Below, in pieces: positions 51,092-60,655 of a DNA stretch of 64,000 bases (position 1 is the stretch's first letter; each line of letters opens with the position of its first letter). The stretch comes from CAVWCW01 sp963753615. Its GTDB lineage: Bacteria; Pseudomonadota; Gammaproteobacteria; Chromatiales; Chromatiaceae. The stretch lies in assembly GCA_963753615.1 (NCBI GenBank), contig CAVWCW010000015.1, positions 26,122 through 90,121 on the forward strand. Direction: 5' to 3'. The translations under genes were made by a program, and so were the position numbers. The notes under the pieces are model-generated. The model did not search any database. It was given only the letters and a program-made list of their open reading frames with translations, and had not been told where the DNA came from.

Positions 51092-53371
51092 ATGGGCCGT
51101 TTGTTCAAATTCCTGTTTTCCCTGGTGATCTTCTTGGTGATCCTGGTGGTGGCCGCGGTCATCCTGATCCCCATGTTGGTGGATCCCAACGACTACAAGG
51201 CGGAGATCGCCGCCGAGGTGAAAAAGGCCACCGGGCGCGACCTGGAGATGGGCGGGGAAATCGGCCTTTCGGTATTCCCCTGGCTGGGTTTAGAGCTGAA
51301 CCAGGTCCGGCTGAGCAACGCCCCGGGCTTTGGCGAGGCCCCGTTTGCCGCCCTCGACCATGTGCAGGTGCGGGCCAAGCTGCTGCCCTTGCTGCAAAAG
51401 CAGGTCGAGGTGGACAAGATACGCATTCAGGGTCTGGAGCTGAACCTGGCTCGAGCCGCAGACGGGCGCAGCAATTGGGATGACCTGGCCGGCGCCGGCG
51501 GCTCAGAGGCAACGGAGCCAGCGGCGGCGGAACCCGAGTCCGGCGACCGGCAAGAGATCGGCGCCAAGCAGGTGCTGGGCGGGCTCGCCATCGGTGGCGT
51601 CGAGTTGCAGGACTCACGGGTGGTGTGGGACGACCAGGCCGCCGGCCAGCGCTACGAGATCGCGGAACTCAGCCTCGACACCGAGGCCTTCGTACCCGGA
51701 CAACCCCTGGACCTGATCCTGGGCTTCCGGATCAGCGGCAACCAGCCGGCGCTCAAGGCGCGGGTGGACCTTGATACCCAGGTGCAGACCGACGCCGCCC
51801 TCAGGCAGATCGACCTGTTGCCGCTGAATCTCGAGCTGACCGAGATCGAGACCGAGGGCGTAAACGGCGATATCGGCCTGAGCGGCCAGGTTCGGGCCGA
51901 CCTTCGTACCCAGCGTTTCGGGGTGGAGGGCCTCAAGTTCACCGCTCAGGTTGAAGGCGAGGGCCTGCCGCCCGCCGGCGCGGCCCTGGAACTGCTGGCC
52001 GACCTGGCCCTGGACCTGGCCGCCCAGACCCTGGATCTGACCGGGATGCAACTGACGTCCGGGCGTCTGGTGCTCAGCGGTGAGGCCCACGGCACCCAGA
52101 TCCAGAATGCCCCCGCCTTCCAAGGCGACTTGAAACTGGCGGAATTCAGCCCGCGGGCCTTGCTCGAAGACCTGGGTCTGGACGCCCCCGAGACCAGCGA
52201 TCCGGCGGTGCTCAACAAGGCCGCCGCCAGCTTCCATCTCGACTCCACGCCGGGTGAGATAAAGCTGGAAAGGTTTGCCATGGTGCTCGATGACAGCCGG
52301 CTGGACGGCCAGCTGAGGGTGCTCGACCCGGCCCAGCCAGCGATCCGATTCGACCTCGAAATGGACGCTATCGACCTGGACCGCTATCTGCCTCCGGCGG
52401 CGCAAGAGGGTCCACAGGCCCCGCTACCGCGCTGGGCAGCCCGCGGGTGAAGCTCCCGGCCGGGGCGCCGGGCCCGGCGCCCCTGTTCCCGGTGGAGACC
52501 CTGCGCGAGCTCGACGTGGAGGGGGTGTTCCGCATCGGCGAGTTGATCATCCAGGGGCTCAAGGCCCAGGACCTTTCTCTGAGCTCTCGAATCCAAGGGC
52601 GGGCAGCTCAAGCTGGAGGACCAGGTGCAGCGCTTCTACGACGGCAGCCTCAAGGGCAGCTTCGGCGTCGACGTGCGGGGCGCCACCCCCGAACTGAGTA
52701 TCGTCCAGCGTCTCGACAAGGTGCAGGCGGGGCCCCTGCTGGCGGATCTCAGTGGCGAGGAGCAGCTCACCGGCACCGCCCGCTTCAGCGCCAATCTCAG
52801 CGCCAGCGGGCAGCATCAGCAGGCGCTTGTGCAGAGCCTGGGGGGCACGCTGGACTTCGCTTTCCTCGATGGCGCGGTCAAGGGTTTCAATCTGGCGCGA
52901 ACCGTGCGCGAGGCCAAGGCGCAGATCAAGGGCGAGGCGTTGCCGCCGGACAACCAGCCGAACCAGACCGACTTTTCCGAACTCACCGGCAGCGCGGTAA
53001 TTACCAAGGGGGTGCTGGTCAACAAGGACCTGCTGGCCAAGTCGCCATTCCTGCGGGTCACCGGCGAGGGCGAGGCGGACCTATCCGCCGAGCGACTCGA
53101 CTACACCGTCAAAGCGGTGGTGGTTTCCACCGAAAAGGGCCAGGGGGGCGAGGGACTGGAAGAACTGAAAGGGGTGCCGGTCCCGGTGCGGCTGCGCGGC
53201 CCGTTCAGCGACATTGAATACGAGGTCGACATCAAGACCGTGGTAATGGAGACCCAGGGCGCCAAAATCGACAAACAGATCGACGACAAGATCGACAAGG
53301 CCCTCGGCGATAAGGTCGATTCTCAGACTAAGGACCAGGTCAAGGGCCTGCTCAAAGGCTTCCTGCGGTAG
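51092..53371 (+). CDS. AsmA-family outer-membrane biogenesis protein, two frameshifts
   Basis: About 759 residues when joined near 52425 and 52605. One N-terminal membrane helix (LFKFLFSLVIFLVILVVAAV) and a long periplasmic part starting PNDYKAEIAAEVKKATGR, typical of AsmA; the C-terminal AsmA_2 domain shows FLDGAVKGFNLARTVREAKA. AsmA proteins are now seen as lipid-transfer bridges between inner and outer membranes. Overlaps the next gene by one base. Confidence 0.9.
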
Positions 53372-53938
53372 TGACCGCCGCGCGGCGCTTGGCCGGCCCG
53401 GTGCTTGCCCTGCTCGTTTTCTCGGCCGCGGCGGCCGAGATCGAGCAATTGTCGGTGGAGCAACGCGGCGAGCGCTACGGGGTGCTCGTGCAGGCCCGGC
53501 TTGCCGCCTCCGACCGAGGCCATCTGGGCCCGTCTCACCCACTACCCCAGCTACCCCCAAATCAGCCCCGCAATCGACAGCTGCAAGAGAATTGGCACGC
53601 ACGCGGCCGGCGGCGACCTGGTGTTCACCCGGGCCCAGGCCTGCGTGATCGGCTTTTGCAAGGAGGTGCGTCAGCGGCAACGGGTCCGCCAACTTGGCTT
53701 TGGCGAACTGCTGGCGGAGATCCAACCGCGAGGCAGCGACTTCCGATACGGCCGGGCACACTGGAGGCTGACCCCTTTGGGGAACGCCACCGGTATGCGC
53801 TTCGAGGCCGAATTGGAACCCAAGTTCTGGGTTCCGCCCGTGCTCGGCCCCTGGTTGATCAAGCGCGCCCTCGAGCAGGAAGCGCGCGCCAGTGCAGTCA
53901 ACCTGGAGCGACTGGCCCAGGAGCCCCTGCGCCCGTGA
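53371..53938 (+). CDS. Periplasmic SRPBCC (START-like) protein, frameshifted
   Basis: A GTG at 53371 gives a signal peptide (GPVLALLVFSAAAA). After one extra base near 53508 the frame continues TEAIWARLTHYPSYPQISP, IGFCKEVRQ, WRLTPLGNATGMRFEAELEP, the pattern of the SRPBCC/polyketide-cyclase fold with a hydrophobic ligand cavity. About 189 residues. Ligand unknown. Placed between asmA and mutY, overlapping mutY by four bases. Confidence 0.75.
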
Positions 53939-55002
53939 GCGAGCCCGGCTTCGCGCAGCCGGTCCTGGCCTGGTACGACCAGCATGGGCGCAGCGATCTG
54001 CCTTGGCAGCAGGCCCCCGGTCCCTACCAGGTCTGGGTCTCGGAGATCATGCTGCAGCAGACCCGGGTCGGCACGGTGATCCCCTACTACCAGCGCTTCA
54101 TGCGGCGCTTCCCCGGCCTCCAGGCCCTGGCCGATGCCCCCGAGGACGAACTGCTGCACCACTGGTCGGGTCTCGGTTACTACGCCCGGGCCCGCAACAT
54201 GCACCGGGCAGCCCGCATCGTCCGCGACCGATACGGCGGCCGCTTTCCAACCGAACTGGAGCAGGTCCAAGCCTTGCCCGGCATCGGCCGCTCTACCGCC
54301 GGGGCCATCCTCTCCTTGGCCCTGGGCCAGCGCCAGCCGATCCTCGACGGTAATGTCAAGCGCGTGCTGGCGCGCTGCTTCGCGGTGCCGGGTTGGCCCG
54401 GCGAGGGAGCGGTGGCCAAGCGCCTTTGGGCGTTGGCCGAGCGACAAACGCCTGAGCAAAGGGTAGGGGCCTATAACCAGGCGATGATGGATCTGGGCGC
54501 CACCCTTTGCACTCGCAGCCGGCCGGACTGCGGGCGCTGCCCGTTGGCCGAACCCTGTCTGGCCCGGACCCGCGGCGAACAGGACCTGTACCCCGGGCCC
54601 AAGCCTCGCCGCCCGTTGCCGGAACGGCATACCCAGTTATTGTTGATTCGCAGCGGCGGCGAACTGCTGTTGGAGAAGCGCCCCCCGGTCGGCATTTGGG
54701 GCGGCCTCTGGAGCCTGCCGGAGTGCTCCCCCGAGGCCGATCCTCTGAGCTGGTGCGACGAGCGCCTGGGCCCCGGGGCCCGCCTGCTCGGCCGCTGGCC
54801 GCAACGCCGCCACAGCTTTACGCATTTCCGACTGCGGATGCAGCCGGTGGAAATCCTCCTCCCAGAGTCGGGTTGTTCGGTCATGGAGCCGGAGGGGCGA
54901 CTCTGGTATAACTTGGCGCAACCTGAACGGCTGGGCCTGGCGGCGCCGGTCGAACGACTGATTTCAGAGCTGAACCAGAGACTGCGAGGAGAGAACCCAT
55001 GA
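53935..55002 (+). CDS. mutY: A/G-specific adenine glycosylase
   Basis: A 355-residue DNA repair enzyme removing adenine opposite 8-oxoguanine. Seen are SEIMLQQTRV (catalytic Glu), LPGIGRSTAGAIL (helix-hairpin-helix), ILDGNVKRVL (catalytic Asp), the [4Fe-4S] cysteines CTRSRPDCGRCPLAEPC, and the C-terminal NUDIX-like 8-oxoG recognition domain (VGIWGGLWSLPE). A GTG start at 53935 gives the normal length. Confidence 0.96.
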   Translation: MSEPGFAQPVLAWYDQHGRSDLPWQQAPGPYQVWVSEIMLQQTRVGTVIPYYQRFMRRFPGLQALADAPEDELLHHWSGLGYYARARNMHRAARIVRDRYGGRFPTELEQVQALPGIGRSTAGAILSLALGQRQPILDGNVKRVLARCFAVPGWPGEGAVAKRLWALAERQTPEQRVGAYNQAMMDLGATLCTRSRPDCGRCPLAEPCLARTRGEQDLYPGPKPRRPLPERHTQLLLIRSGGELLLEKRPPVGIWGGLWSLPECSPEADPLSWCDERLGPGARLLGRWPQRRHSFTHFRLRMQPVEILLPESGCSVMEPEGRLWYNLAQPERLGLAAPVERLISELNQRLRGENP

Positions 55003-55268
55003 GCCGGGTCGTACATTGCGTCAAACTCAACCGCGAGGCCGAAGGGCTGGAGCGCCAAACCTACCCGGGAGACCTGGGCAAGCGCATCTTCGACAACGTC
55101 TCGAAAGAGGCTTGGCAGCAGTGGCTGCAGCACCAGACCATGCTGATCAACGAAAACCGTCTGAGCCCGATCGACCCCAAAGCACGCAAGTTTCTGGAAG
55201 AGCAGATGGAAAAGTTCTTCTTCGGCGAAGGCGCCGAGTTGCCCCCCGATTTCGTCGCGCCGAAATAG
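54999..55268 (+). CDS. yggX: Fe(2+)-trafficking protein YggX
   Basis: An 89-residue protein starting MSRVVHCVKLNREAEGLE with the conserved Cys7, and WQQWLQHQTMLINENRL. YggX protects iron-sulfur clusters from oxidation. Its position right behind mutY, with a four-base overlap, is conserved in many gammaproteobacteria. Confidence 0.96.
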   Translation: MSRVVHCVKLNREAEGLERQTYPGDLGKRIFDNVSKEAWQQWLQHQTMLINENRLSPIDPKARKFLEEQMEKFFFGEGAELPPDFVAPK

Positions 55269-55332
55269 CGGTTTCCCGCCCCGGGGCCTTGACTTAGGCC
55301 CTTCATCTGGCTTTAATACCGCCTTCTCCAAA

Positions 55333-55408
55333 GGCCAGGTAGCTCAGTTGGTAGAGCAGGGGACTGAAAATCCCCGTGTCGGCAGTTCGATTCTGTCCCT
55401 GGCCACCA
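55333..55408 (+). tRNA. tRNA-Phe (GAA)
   Basis: 76 bases including CCA. Acceptor ggccagg / cctggcc, D-arm agctcagttggtagagc, anticodon stem gggga / tcccc around ctgaaaa (anticodon gaa), T-loop ttcgatt. Confidence 0.97.
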
Positions 55409-55437
55409 TATAGCCGGCTGGAAAGCCGGGAAAAACA

Positions 55438-55460
55438 GCCCGCCCCGAGCGGGCGTTTTT
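55438..55460 (+). terminator. Terminator after tRNA-Phe
   Basis: gcccgc and gcgggc form a stem with loop cccga, followed by gttttt. A smaller hairpin (ccggct ggaa agccgg, about 55414-55429) lies between the tRNA and this terminator. Confidence 0.85.
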
Positions 55461-55686
55461 ATTGGTGGCGCACAGACGCCGCACGCGCCAACAGGAACTC
55501 AAGCGGGCTTGGGTAGGAGCCGCTTTCGGGTTGGCGCCAGAGAGCATATCCGCCAAATCGGTGATCGACTTCCCCGCTTTGGCGAAGTCCTGGAAGGCTG
55601 GATCCTGGCCGAGATCGTCTTGTATGGTGAAGATGATCTTACCTTCTGGGTCCTGAAGCATTGGTTGAGCGAATTCCTACAACCAA

Positions 55687-56114
55687 CTAGGTGACCGAAG
55701 CCCGAGCGGCGATGCACTGGTCGTATACCGCCCGAACTTTGGCCGCGGCGGTGCTGCCAGAGCATGCTGCGGTTCCGCACGCGCTGAGTTTGGCAAATTC
55801 GACGCAATTCTCCGCCCAGACGAACCGATATACATTGTCGAAGCGAAATGGAGCCGCTCTTCGAAACCCCGAGGGGGCAACTGTAGGCGCGCGCTCAGCA
55901 GGTGCTCCGGCACCAGATCTTTCGGTGTGCTGTGGGTGGAGTCGAGCCGGGCGATCGCCAAAAGGATCACAATCCGTTGCTCTCGCTGGTACTGCCGGAG
56001 TGTCTGCGCCACTGGTAGCGGACCGCTCCGGGCCAGGCGCTTCGCTGCCTTCACGCCCGCGCTGGCCTTGACCAAGCTACACCGGTTGCGACAGACGCCC
56101 TTTTTCGCCATCAT
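55687..56114 (-). CDS. Possible broken gene for a protein of unknown function
   Basis: The minus strand reads MAKKGVCRNRCSLVK..., then LRQYQREQRIVILLAIARLD and DLVPEHLLSARLQLP, and in another frame after about 55845 FDNVYRFVWAENCVEFAKLS, ending at a TAG at 55687. The codons look coding and the two pieces join with one base change to about 140 residues. I recognise no family. It may be a degraded gene. The remaining space between tRNA-Phe and 56226 shows nothing else of note. Confidence 0.3.
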
Positions 56115-56226
56115 TCCCCGGCGGCCCGAAGCGCTTGCGTTCATTCTCGGCAAGCCGCGGTAACGCTCGTAAGGTTCACGTCTACTGCACGACCTTGTTA
56201 ACGATCTGCATTCCAAGGAAGCATCC

Positions 56227-57042
56227 ATGACCCGACTAATCAGGCATTCCGCCCTCGTTCTGATCCTGCTGCTGTTCATCACTGGCTGTAATACCATGCC
56301 GACTGGTGACAGCGGTTCGGTAATTTCCCGCATCGAGCAACGAGGCTCGTTGGTGTTGGGCACCTCGGCTAACATGCCGCCTATGGCCCAGACCCTCGAA
56401 GGTGGGGAAATTGTCGGGTACGATATCGATCTTGCCCATCTGATGGCACAGTCTCTGGACGTCAGCCTCGATATCAAAACGCTGCCCTTTCCCGAGTTGG
56501 TCCCGGCCCTGGAGCGTGGCGAGGTTGATGTGGTCATTTCGAATCTGACCATCACCCAAAAGCGAAACAAGCGGGTGGCCTTTGTCGGACCTTACATGAC
56601 ATCCGGTAAGTGCGTCATAACCAAGAGCGAAAGCCTCGCTAAAGCCGAGCAGATGGAAGACCTGGATAGCCCGGATACTCGCCTCGCAGTCCTCAAGGGC
56701 TCAACCAGCGAAGATTTCGTTCGCACCCTGCTCCCGCGTGCGACCATCGTCGCCGCGGACGATCACGATAGCGCCGTGCAGATGGTGCGCCAAGGCCAAG
56801 CCGGAGGCATGCTGACGGAATACCCAATTTGCTTGTCCACGCTGAAACAGAATCCGGACGCCGATTTCGTGTCCGTGTTTTCACTGCTTACCTACGAGCC
56901 CATCGGTATCGCCTTGCCAGGCTTCGATCCCCTCTTTATCAACTGGACCGAGAATTTCCTGACCCGAATGGACGGCACCAATGCATTGGAGGCACTGGGC
57001 GCCAAATGGTTCGGAGAATTCAGCGAAGCATTGAGCCGCTGA
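56227..57042 (+). CDS. Family 3 solute-binding lipoprotein
   Basis: A 271-residue lipoprotein: signal ending in the lipobox FITGC (lipidated Cys21). The body is a type 3 (amino-acid-type) binding fold: RGSLVLGTSANMPPMA, GYDIDLAHLMAQSL, LVPALERGEVDVVISNLTIT, and GGMLTEYPICLSTL. No ABC permease or ATPase lies near, so it may act with a distant transporter or in a sensing role. AAGGAAG lies before the ATG. Confidence 0.88.
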   Translation: MTRLIRHSALVLILLLFITGCNTMPTGDSGSVISRIEQRGSLVLGTSANMPPMAQTLEGGEIVGYDIDLAHLMAQSLDVSLDIKTLPFPELVPALERGEVDVVISNLTITQKRNKRVAFVGPYMTSGKCVITKSESLAKAEQMEDLDSPDTRLAVLKGSTSEDFVRTLLPRATIVAADDHDSAVQMVRQGQAGGMLTEYPICLSTLKQNPDADFVSVFSLLTYEPIGIALPGFDPLFINWTENFLTRMDGTNALEALGAKWFGEFSEALSR

Positions 57043-57199
57043 GGCGTCTGCCCATCGCGCACCATCCGCATAGAGGGTGGTGCGACTTCGGAACTAGGAC
57101 CGTGCCGTAATTGGAATCGCCCCAGATTTCAGGCTGGCAAATCGCGGTCAGCCCGGTCAGGTGGGAATCTCAAAGGCTCAGCATCTGCCCGACAAAAGA

Positions 57200-57231
57200 A
57201 AAGGGCCGGCAGATTGCTCTGCCGGCCCTTT
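57200..57231. terminator. Terminator of sulfur globule protein gene 2
   Basis: The same 14-base stem aaagggccggcaga / tctgccggcccttt with ttgc loop as at 32131-32162, 37 bases past the stop of gene 2 on the minus strand. Confidence 0.88.
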
Positions 57232-57267
57232 ATTCACGTCCGTGTGGGGGAGGAGACTAGCTCATCC

Positions 57268-57594
57268 TTACTTGGAAGCCGGAGCTACCGGAGCTACCGG
57301 AGCGACCGGGGCGCCGTAAGGCATGCCGTAACCGTAAGGAGCGCCAGCGCCATACCCGTAAGGGGCGCCGTAGCCGTAAGGACCGTAGTAGCTGTTGTAA
57401 CGGTTGTAGCCGCGACCGTGCCCGCCGCCGCTCATGGACATGTTGAAGTCACCGTAGCCGTCGCCCATGAAGTCGTTCATCCAATTGTTGGAACCGGGGT
57501 AACCGCCCCAAGGACCACCGCCCCAGAAGGCAGAGGCGGAAGCGGAAGCGGCGACAAGAGCGGTAGCGGCGGCGATTTTGAGGATCTTGGACAT
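57268..57594 (-). CDS. Sulfur globule protein, SgpA/SgpB type (paralog 2)
   Basis: A 108-residue secreted protein nearly identical to the one at 32200-32520: signal peptide MSKILKIAAATALVAASASA, the same FWGGGPWGG and FGDFNMSMSG-like core, and Tyr/Gly/Pro repeats with a two-residue insertion (GAGAPYGYG). The tail is APVAPVAPVAPASK. Likely part of the periplasmic protein coat of stored sulfur. Start at the ATG complement to 57592-57594; the longer frame lacks a signal sequence. Own promoter and terminator. Confidence 0.85.
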   Translation of the reverse strand: MSKILKIAAATALVAASASASAFWGGGPWGGYPGSNNWMNDFMGDGYGDFNMSMSGGGHGRGYNRYNSYYGPYGYGAPYGYGAGAPYGYGMPYGAPVAPVAPVAPASK

Positions 57595-57685
57595 GTGTGT
57601 TTCCCTTAAGAGTTCTTTGAAAAAAGCTTCGTTTATCGATGCAGTCGGCAGCCGGTGATTCGTTGCTTGCCTTCGATGGAGAAGA

Positions 57686-57714
57686 AGTATATTAGTGTTA
57701 TCTTTATTAGTCAA
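57686..57714 (-). promoter_or_regulatory. Strong sigma-70 promoter of sulfur globule gene 2
   Basis: Minus strand: TTGACT (complement of 57709-57714), 17-base spacer, TATACT (complement of 57686-57691). The predicted leader is about 85 bases. Upstream (57715-57760) is AT-rich, possibly an UP element. Homologous to the promoter at 32611-32639. Confidence 0.85.
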
Positions 57715-57900
57715 CTCTAAAATTAAAAAAATCTATCAATTCCCCGAGAAATTTTCCCTGGCTAATCATTTTAGTGACTCCACTGGAGCCCACAGATCCG
57801 TCCGAACCCGCGTCGGCCCAGGGTTTCTAGTCAGGAAGAACTCTCAGGAAATCCCGCCAATGAGTCCCACGGCCTCGGCGCCGGGCCATGGATACGAGTT

Positions 57901-58455
57901 CTAGTTGCGATCTGGTTGTGGCTCCGCCAGCCGCCCCAGCAGCTCGATGATATCGGCGCGATCCCACTCCAGGGGGCCGCGTCCGACGTAGCGGGCCCGA
58001 CCGCTATCGTCGAGTACATAGGTGGTGGGTAGGACATTGGCGCCCCAGGCGTCGAATACCGCGCTGTCCTTGTCTAGCAGGACGGGGAAATCGACGTCGA
58101 GGCGCGTGACCGTTGCCTGTACCCTTCTCTTGGCCTCCCCCACGTTAATGGCGATCACCGCGATGGGCTTGTCGCTCATCGCCTCGGCAAGCCGCTGGAT
58201 GCTGGGCATCTCGACGATGCAAGGCCGGCACCAACTTGCCCAGAAGTTGATCACCAGCACCTTTCCCGCGAATTCGTCGAGGCTGCGCTGCTGGTCGCCG
58301 ATATCAGGCAGGCTGAACTGAAGCTTCGGCCCGTCGGGCACCTCCGTGAGCTCGCCGGCGGTTGCATGGAGCGGCGCAAACCCGAGTGCCGAGACGACCG
58401 CGAGGGTCGGCAAGATTTGGAAAACACCAAGCAGTTTCTTCTTCGCGGGAACCAT
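57901..58455 (-). CDS. TlpA-like periplasmic thioredoxin
   Basis: About 184 residues from the ATG complement of 58453-58455, which follows AGGAGG and opens a signal sequence (KKKLLGVFQILPTLAVVSALG). The thioredoxin fold shows FWASWCRPCIVEMPSIQ with the redox pair WCRPC and the cis-Pro loop VLPTTYVLDDSG. TlpA/ResA proteins reduce disulfides in the periplasm, for example in cytochrome c maturation. Substrate unknown. A longer frame upstream is unlikely. Confidence 0.88.
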   Translation of the reverse strand: MVPAKKKLLGVFQILPTLAVVSALGFAPLHATAGELTEVPDGPKLQFSLPDIGDQQRSLDEFAGKVLVINFWASWCRPCIVEMPSIQRLAEAMSDKPIAVIAINVGEAKRRVQATVTRLDVDFPVLLDKDSAVFDAWGANVLPTTYVLDDSGRARYVGRGPLEWDRADIIELLGRLAEPQPDRN

Positions 58456-59459
58456 TTGCCCTGAGCCTCCTTTGGTGCGGCGCTGGACGGCATTGCCGGG
58501 GCTGCTCCGGAACGCCTCGGCCTGCCGATTGGTCGGGCGGCGCCCGATAAACGAGGCCGCAAGATTGCTCTGCACAAGCGTTTGTAACATGGAAACATCC
58601 ACGAGCAAAAAGTGCTGTGGGGGCCGAGCGCTCCATTAATGGCCGCCGTCCCCGGACTCGGGTTGGCCGTTCACCGCGAGCAGGCCAAGGGGACCAGCCG
58701 GGGAAATGCCGGTTTTGCCGTTCCTGACGTCATTGCCCGCTTGCCCGGCCCATCTGGGCTCCGTCTTCATTTTGGGACTCGAGTCTCGGTTCAGGGTTTA
58801 CCGAGCTTGAGGCCCAGGTGCTCCGCCGGTCTTCGATAACGGTTCGCAGGGGTGCGTCCCGAGCCGGTTTCGAGCGTCAACCACTTCCCTTTTAATACTC
58901 GGTCCCGCGCCTATAGCGGGCACGATGATGGCGATTTTTTGTCTCGCCACCGGTGCTTTAGGCGCACCGCCAGGATCGGGGCAGGGCGGCACCGGGCTAT
59001 TGTGTCCATCCTTCTGATTCCCTTATCGATCCGCAGCCCCCAGACTTGCAGTTGGGGGCAGCGCCCTTTATGGTAAAGAGGCTTTCTATGTCGTTCCGAC
59101 GCCCGCCGGATTTCGGGTTTTTCCCGCCGGTCGGTCGGAACTAGCGGGTCCAATGGTCCGCGAATCAGCCCGTCGAGGCCATTCTCGACACATCAAGAGC
59201 AGCAAGCCTGGGCGTTTGGTCAGGCTGATGCCGGGACAGGCTGGCTGTCCCCTGACAATGTTCATTGCGTCGCAGGCGCGGTTCTATAGGAATGGCGCGG
59301 CCGGTCTAGTGGTCAAGCCCGGGTACTCTGGGACTCGGGCGGTCACGGGTGGTTGTTTGCATCGCCTAAAGGGGATCGGGAGCGGCGCAGACCGAGTGCT
59401 GGCCGTCGAGCGGGCGCCGTAGCCTCCGCGGCGAGATACGCCCCCAAGTTGGCATAATC
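58456..59459. other. Long intergenic region before the betaine transporter
   Basis: About 1000 bases between divergent genes. Several short frames exist, none with a start site and product I can support. Weak inverted repeats (ccccca 59037-59042 with tggggg 59053-59058; gttccgac 59093-59100 with gtcggaac 59134-59141) may belong to the proV leader. No tRNA or known RNA recognised. Confidence 0.4.
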
Positions 59460-60653
59460 ATGAGCGACAAGTTGATCATCAAGGACCTCTACAAGATCTT
59501 CGGCCCCCAGCCGGCGACGGCCTTGCGGTTGCTGGAGGAGGGCCTGTCGAAAGACGAGATCTTTGCCCGCACTCGCACCACCGTGGGCGTGCAGGGGGCC
59601 GACTTCGCGATCCAAGAGGGCGAGGTGTTCGTGGTGATGGGGCTGTCGGGGTCGGGCAAGTCGACCCTGGTGCGTATGCTCAACCGGCTGATCGAGCCGA
59701 CCCGGGGCCACATCCTGCTCGACGGCGTGGACATCACCGCCATGGACAAGAAGGCGCTCATCGAACTCCGCCGGACTTCGATGAGCATGGTATTTCAGTC
59801 CTTTGCCCTACTACCCCACAGGACGGTGGCGGAGAATGCGGGCTTCGGGCTCGAGGTCGCCGGCCTCAGCGCCGAGCGGCAACGCGAGAGAGCCCTGCAG
59901 GCGTTGGAGACGGTGGGGCTGCAGCCCCAGGCGGACAGCTATCCGGACGAACTTTCGGGCGGCATGCAGCAGCGGGTCGGGTTGGCCCGGGCGCTGGCTA
60001 CCCAGGCACCGATCCTGCTGATGGACGAGGCCTTTTCCGCCCTCGATCCGCTGATCCGCACCGAGATGCAGGACGAAGTCGTGCGCCTGCAGCAACGCGA
60101 GGCCCACACCATCGTGTTTATTTCCCACGACCTGGACGAGGCGATCCGCATCGGCGATCGCATCGCCATTATGGACGGCGGGGCGGTGGTGCAGATCGGG
60201 ACCCCGGAGGAGATCGTGACGCAGCCGGCCAACGAGTATGTGCGCAGCTTCTTTTACGGGGTGGACGTGAGCAAGGTGTTCAGCGCCGGAGACATCGCCG
60301 AGAACAAGGCGCTGAACGTGTTCCAGCGCCCCGGCGTCAACGTACGCGCCGCCTTGGCCCAGCTGCGTGACCATTCGCGCAACCTGGGGGTGGTGCTGGA
60401 GCAGGGCCGCAGATATCGGGGGATGGTCAGCATCAACAGCCTGGCGGCGGCGCTCGGCAACGACGGCGAGCCGCGCTGGGACGACGCCTTTATCCCCGAG
60501 GTTCGGCCCGCGCCCCACGACTTGGATTTGAACGAGGTGCTGAGCCTGGTGACCGCCAGCGACTATCCAGTGCCGGTGGTCGACGACCAGGGCCACTACC
60601 TGGGGGTGATCGACAAGAAGATCCTGCTGCAAACCCTGGACAAGGCGGCCTGA
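59460..60653 (+). CDS. proV: Glycine betaine/proline ABC transporter ATP-binding protein
   Basis: A 397-residue ATPase. Starts KLIIKDLYKIFGPQP, has the ProV-specific segment LEEGLSKDEIFARTRTTVGV, Walker A GLSGSGKST (61-69), signature LSGGMQQRVGLARAL, Walker B ILLMDEAFSALDP, and two C-terminal CBS repeats from about 280 that sense ionic strength. Drives uptake of betaine as an osmoprotectant. First gene of proVWX. Confidence 0.95.
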   Translation: MSDKLIIKDLYKIFGPQPATALRLLEEGLSKDEIFARTRTTVGVQGADFAIQEGEVFVVMGLSGSGKSTLVRMLNRLIEPTRGHILLDGVDITAMDKKALIELRRTSMSMVFQSFALLPHRTVAENAGFGLEVAGLSAERQRERALQALETVGLQPQADSYPDELSGGMQQRVGLARALATQAPILLMDEAFSALDPLIRTEMQDEVVRLQQREAHTIVFISHDLDEAIRIGDRIAIMDGGAVVQIGTPEEIVTQPANEYVRSFFYGVDVSKVFSAGDIAENKALNVFQRPGVNVRAALAQLRDHSRNLGVVLEQGRRYRGMVSINSLAAALGNDGEPRWDDAFIPEVRPAPHDLDLNEVLSLVTASDYPVPVVDDQGHYLGVIDKKILLQTLDKAA

Positions 60654-60655
60654 GC

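Noticed and set aside
55344..55661. Minus-strand frame of 105 codons ending inside tRNA-Phe
   Set aside because: Its last part is the familiar antisense reading of a tRNA (DRIELPTRGFSV) and it crosses the tRNA terminator; the first 50 residues look protein-like but have no good start site.
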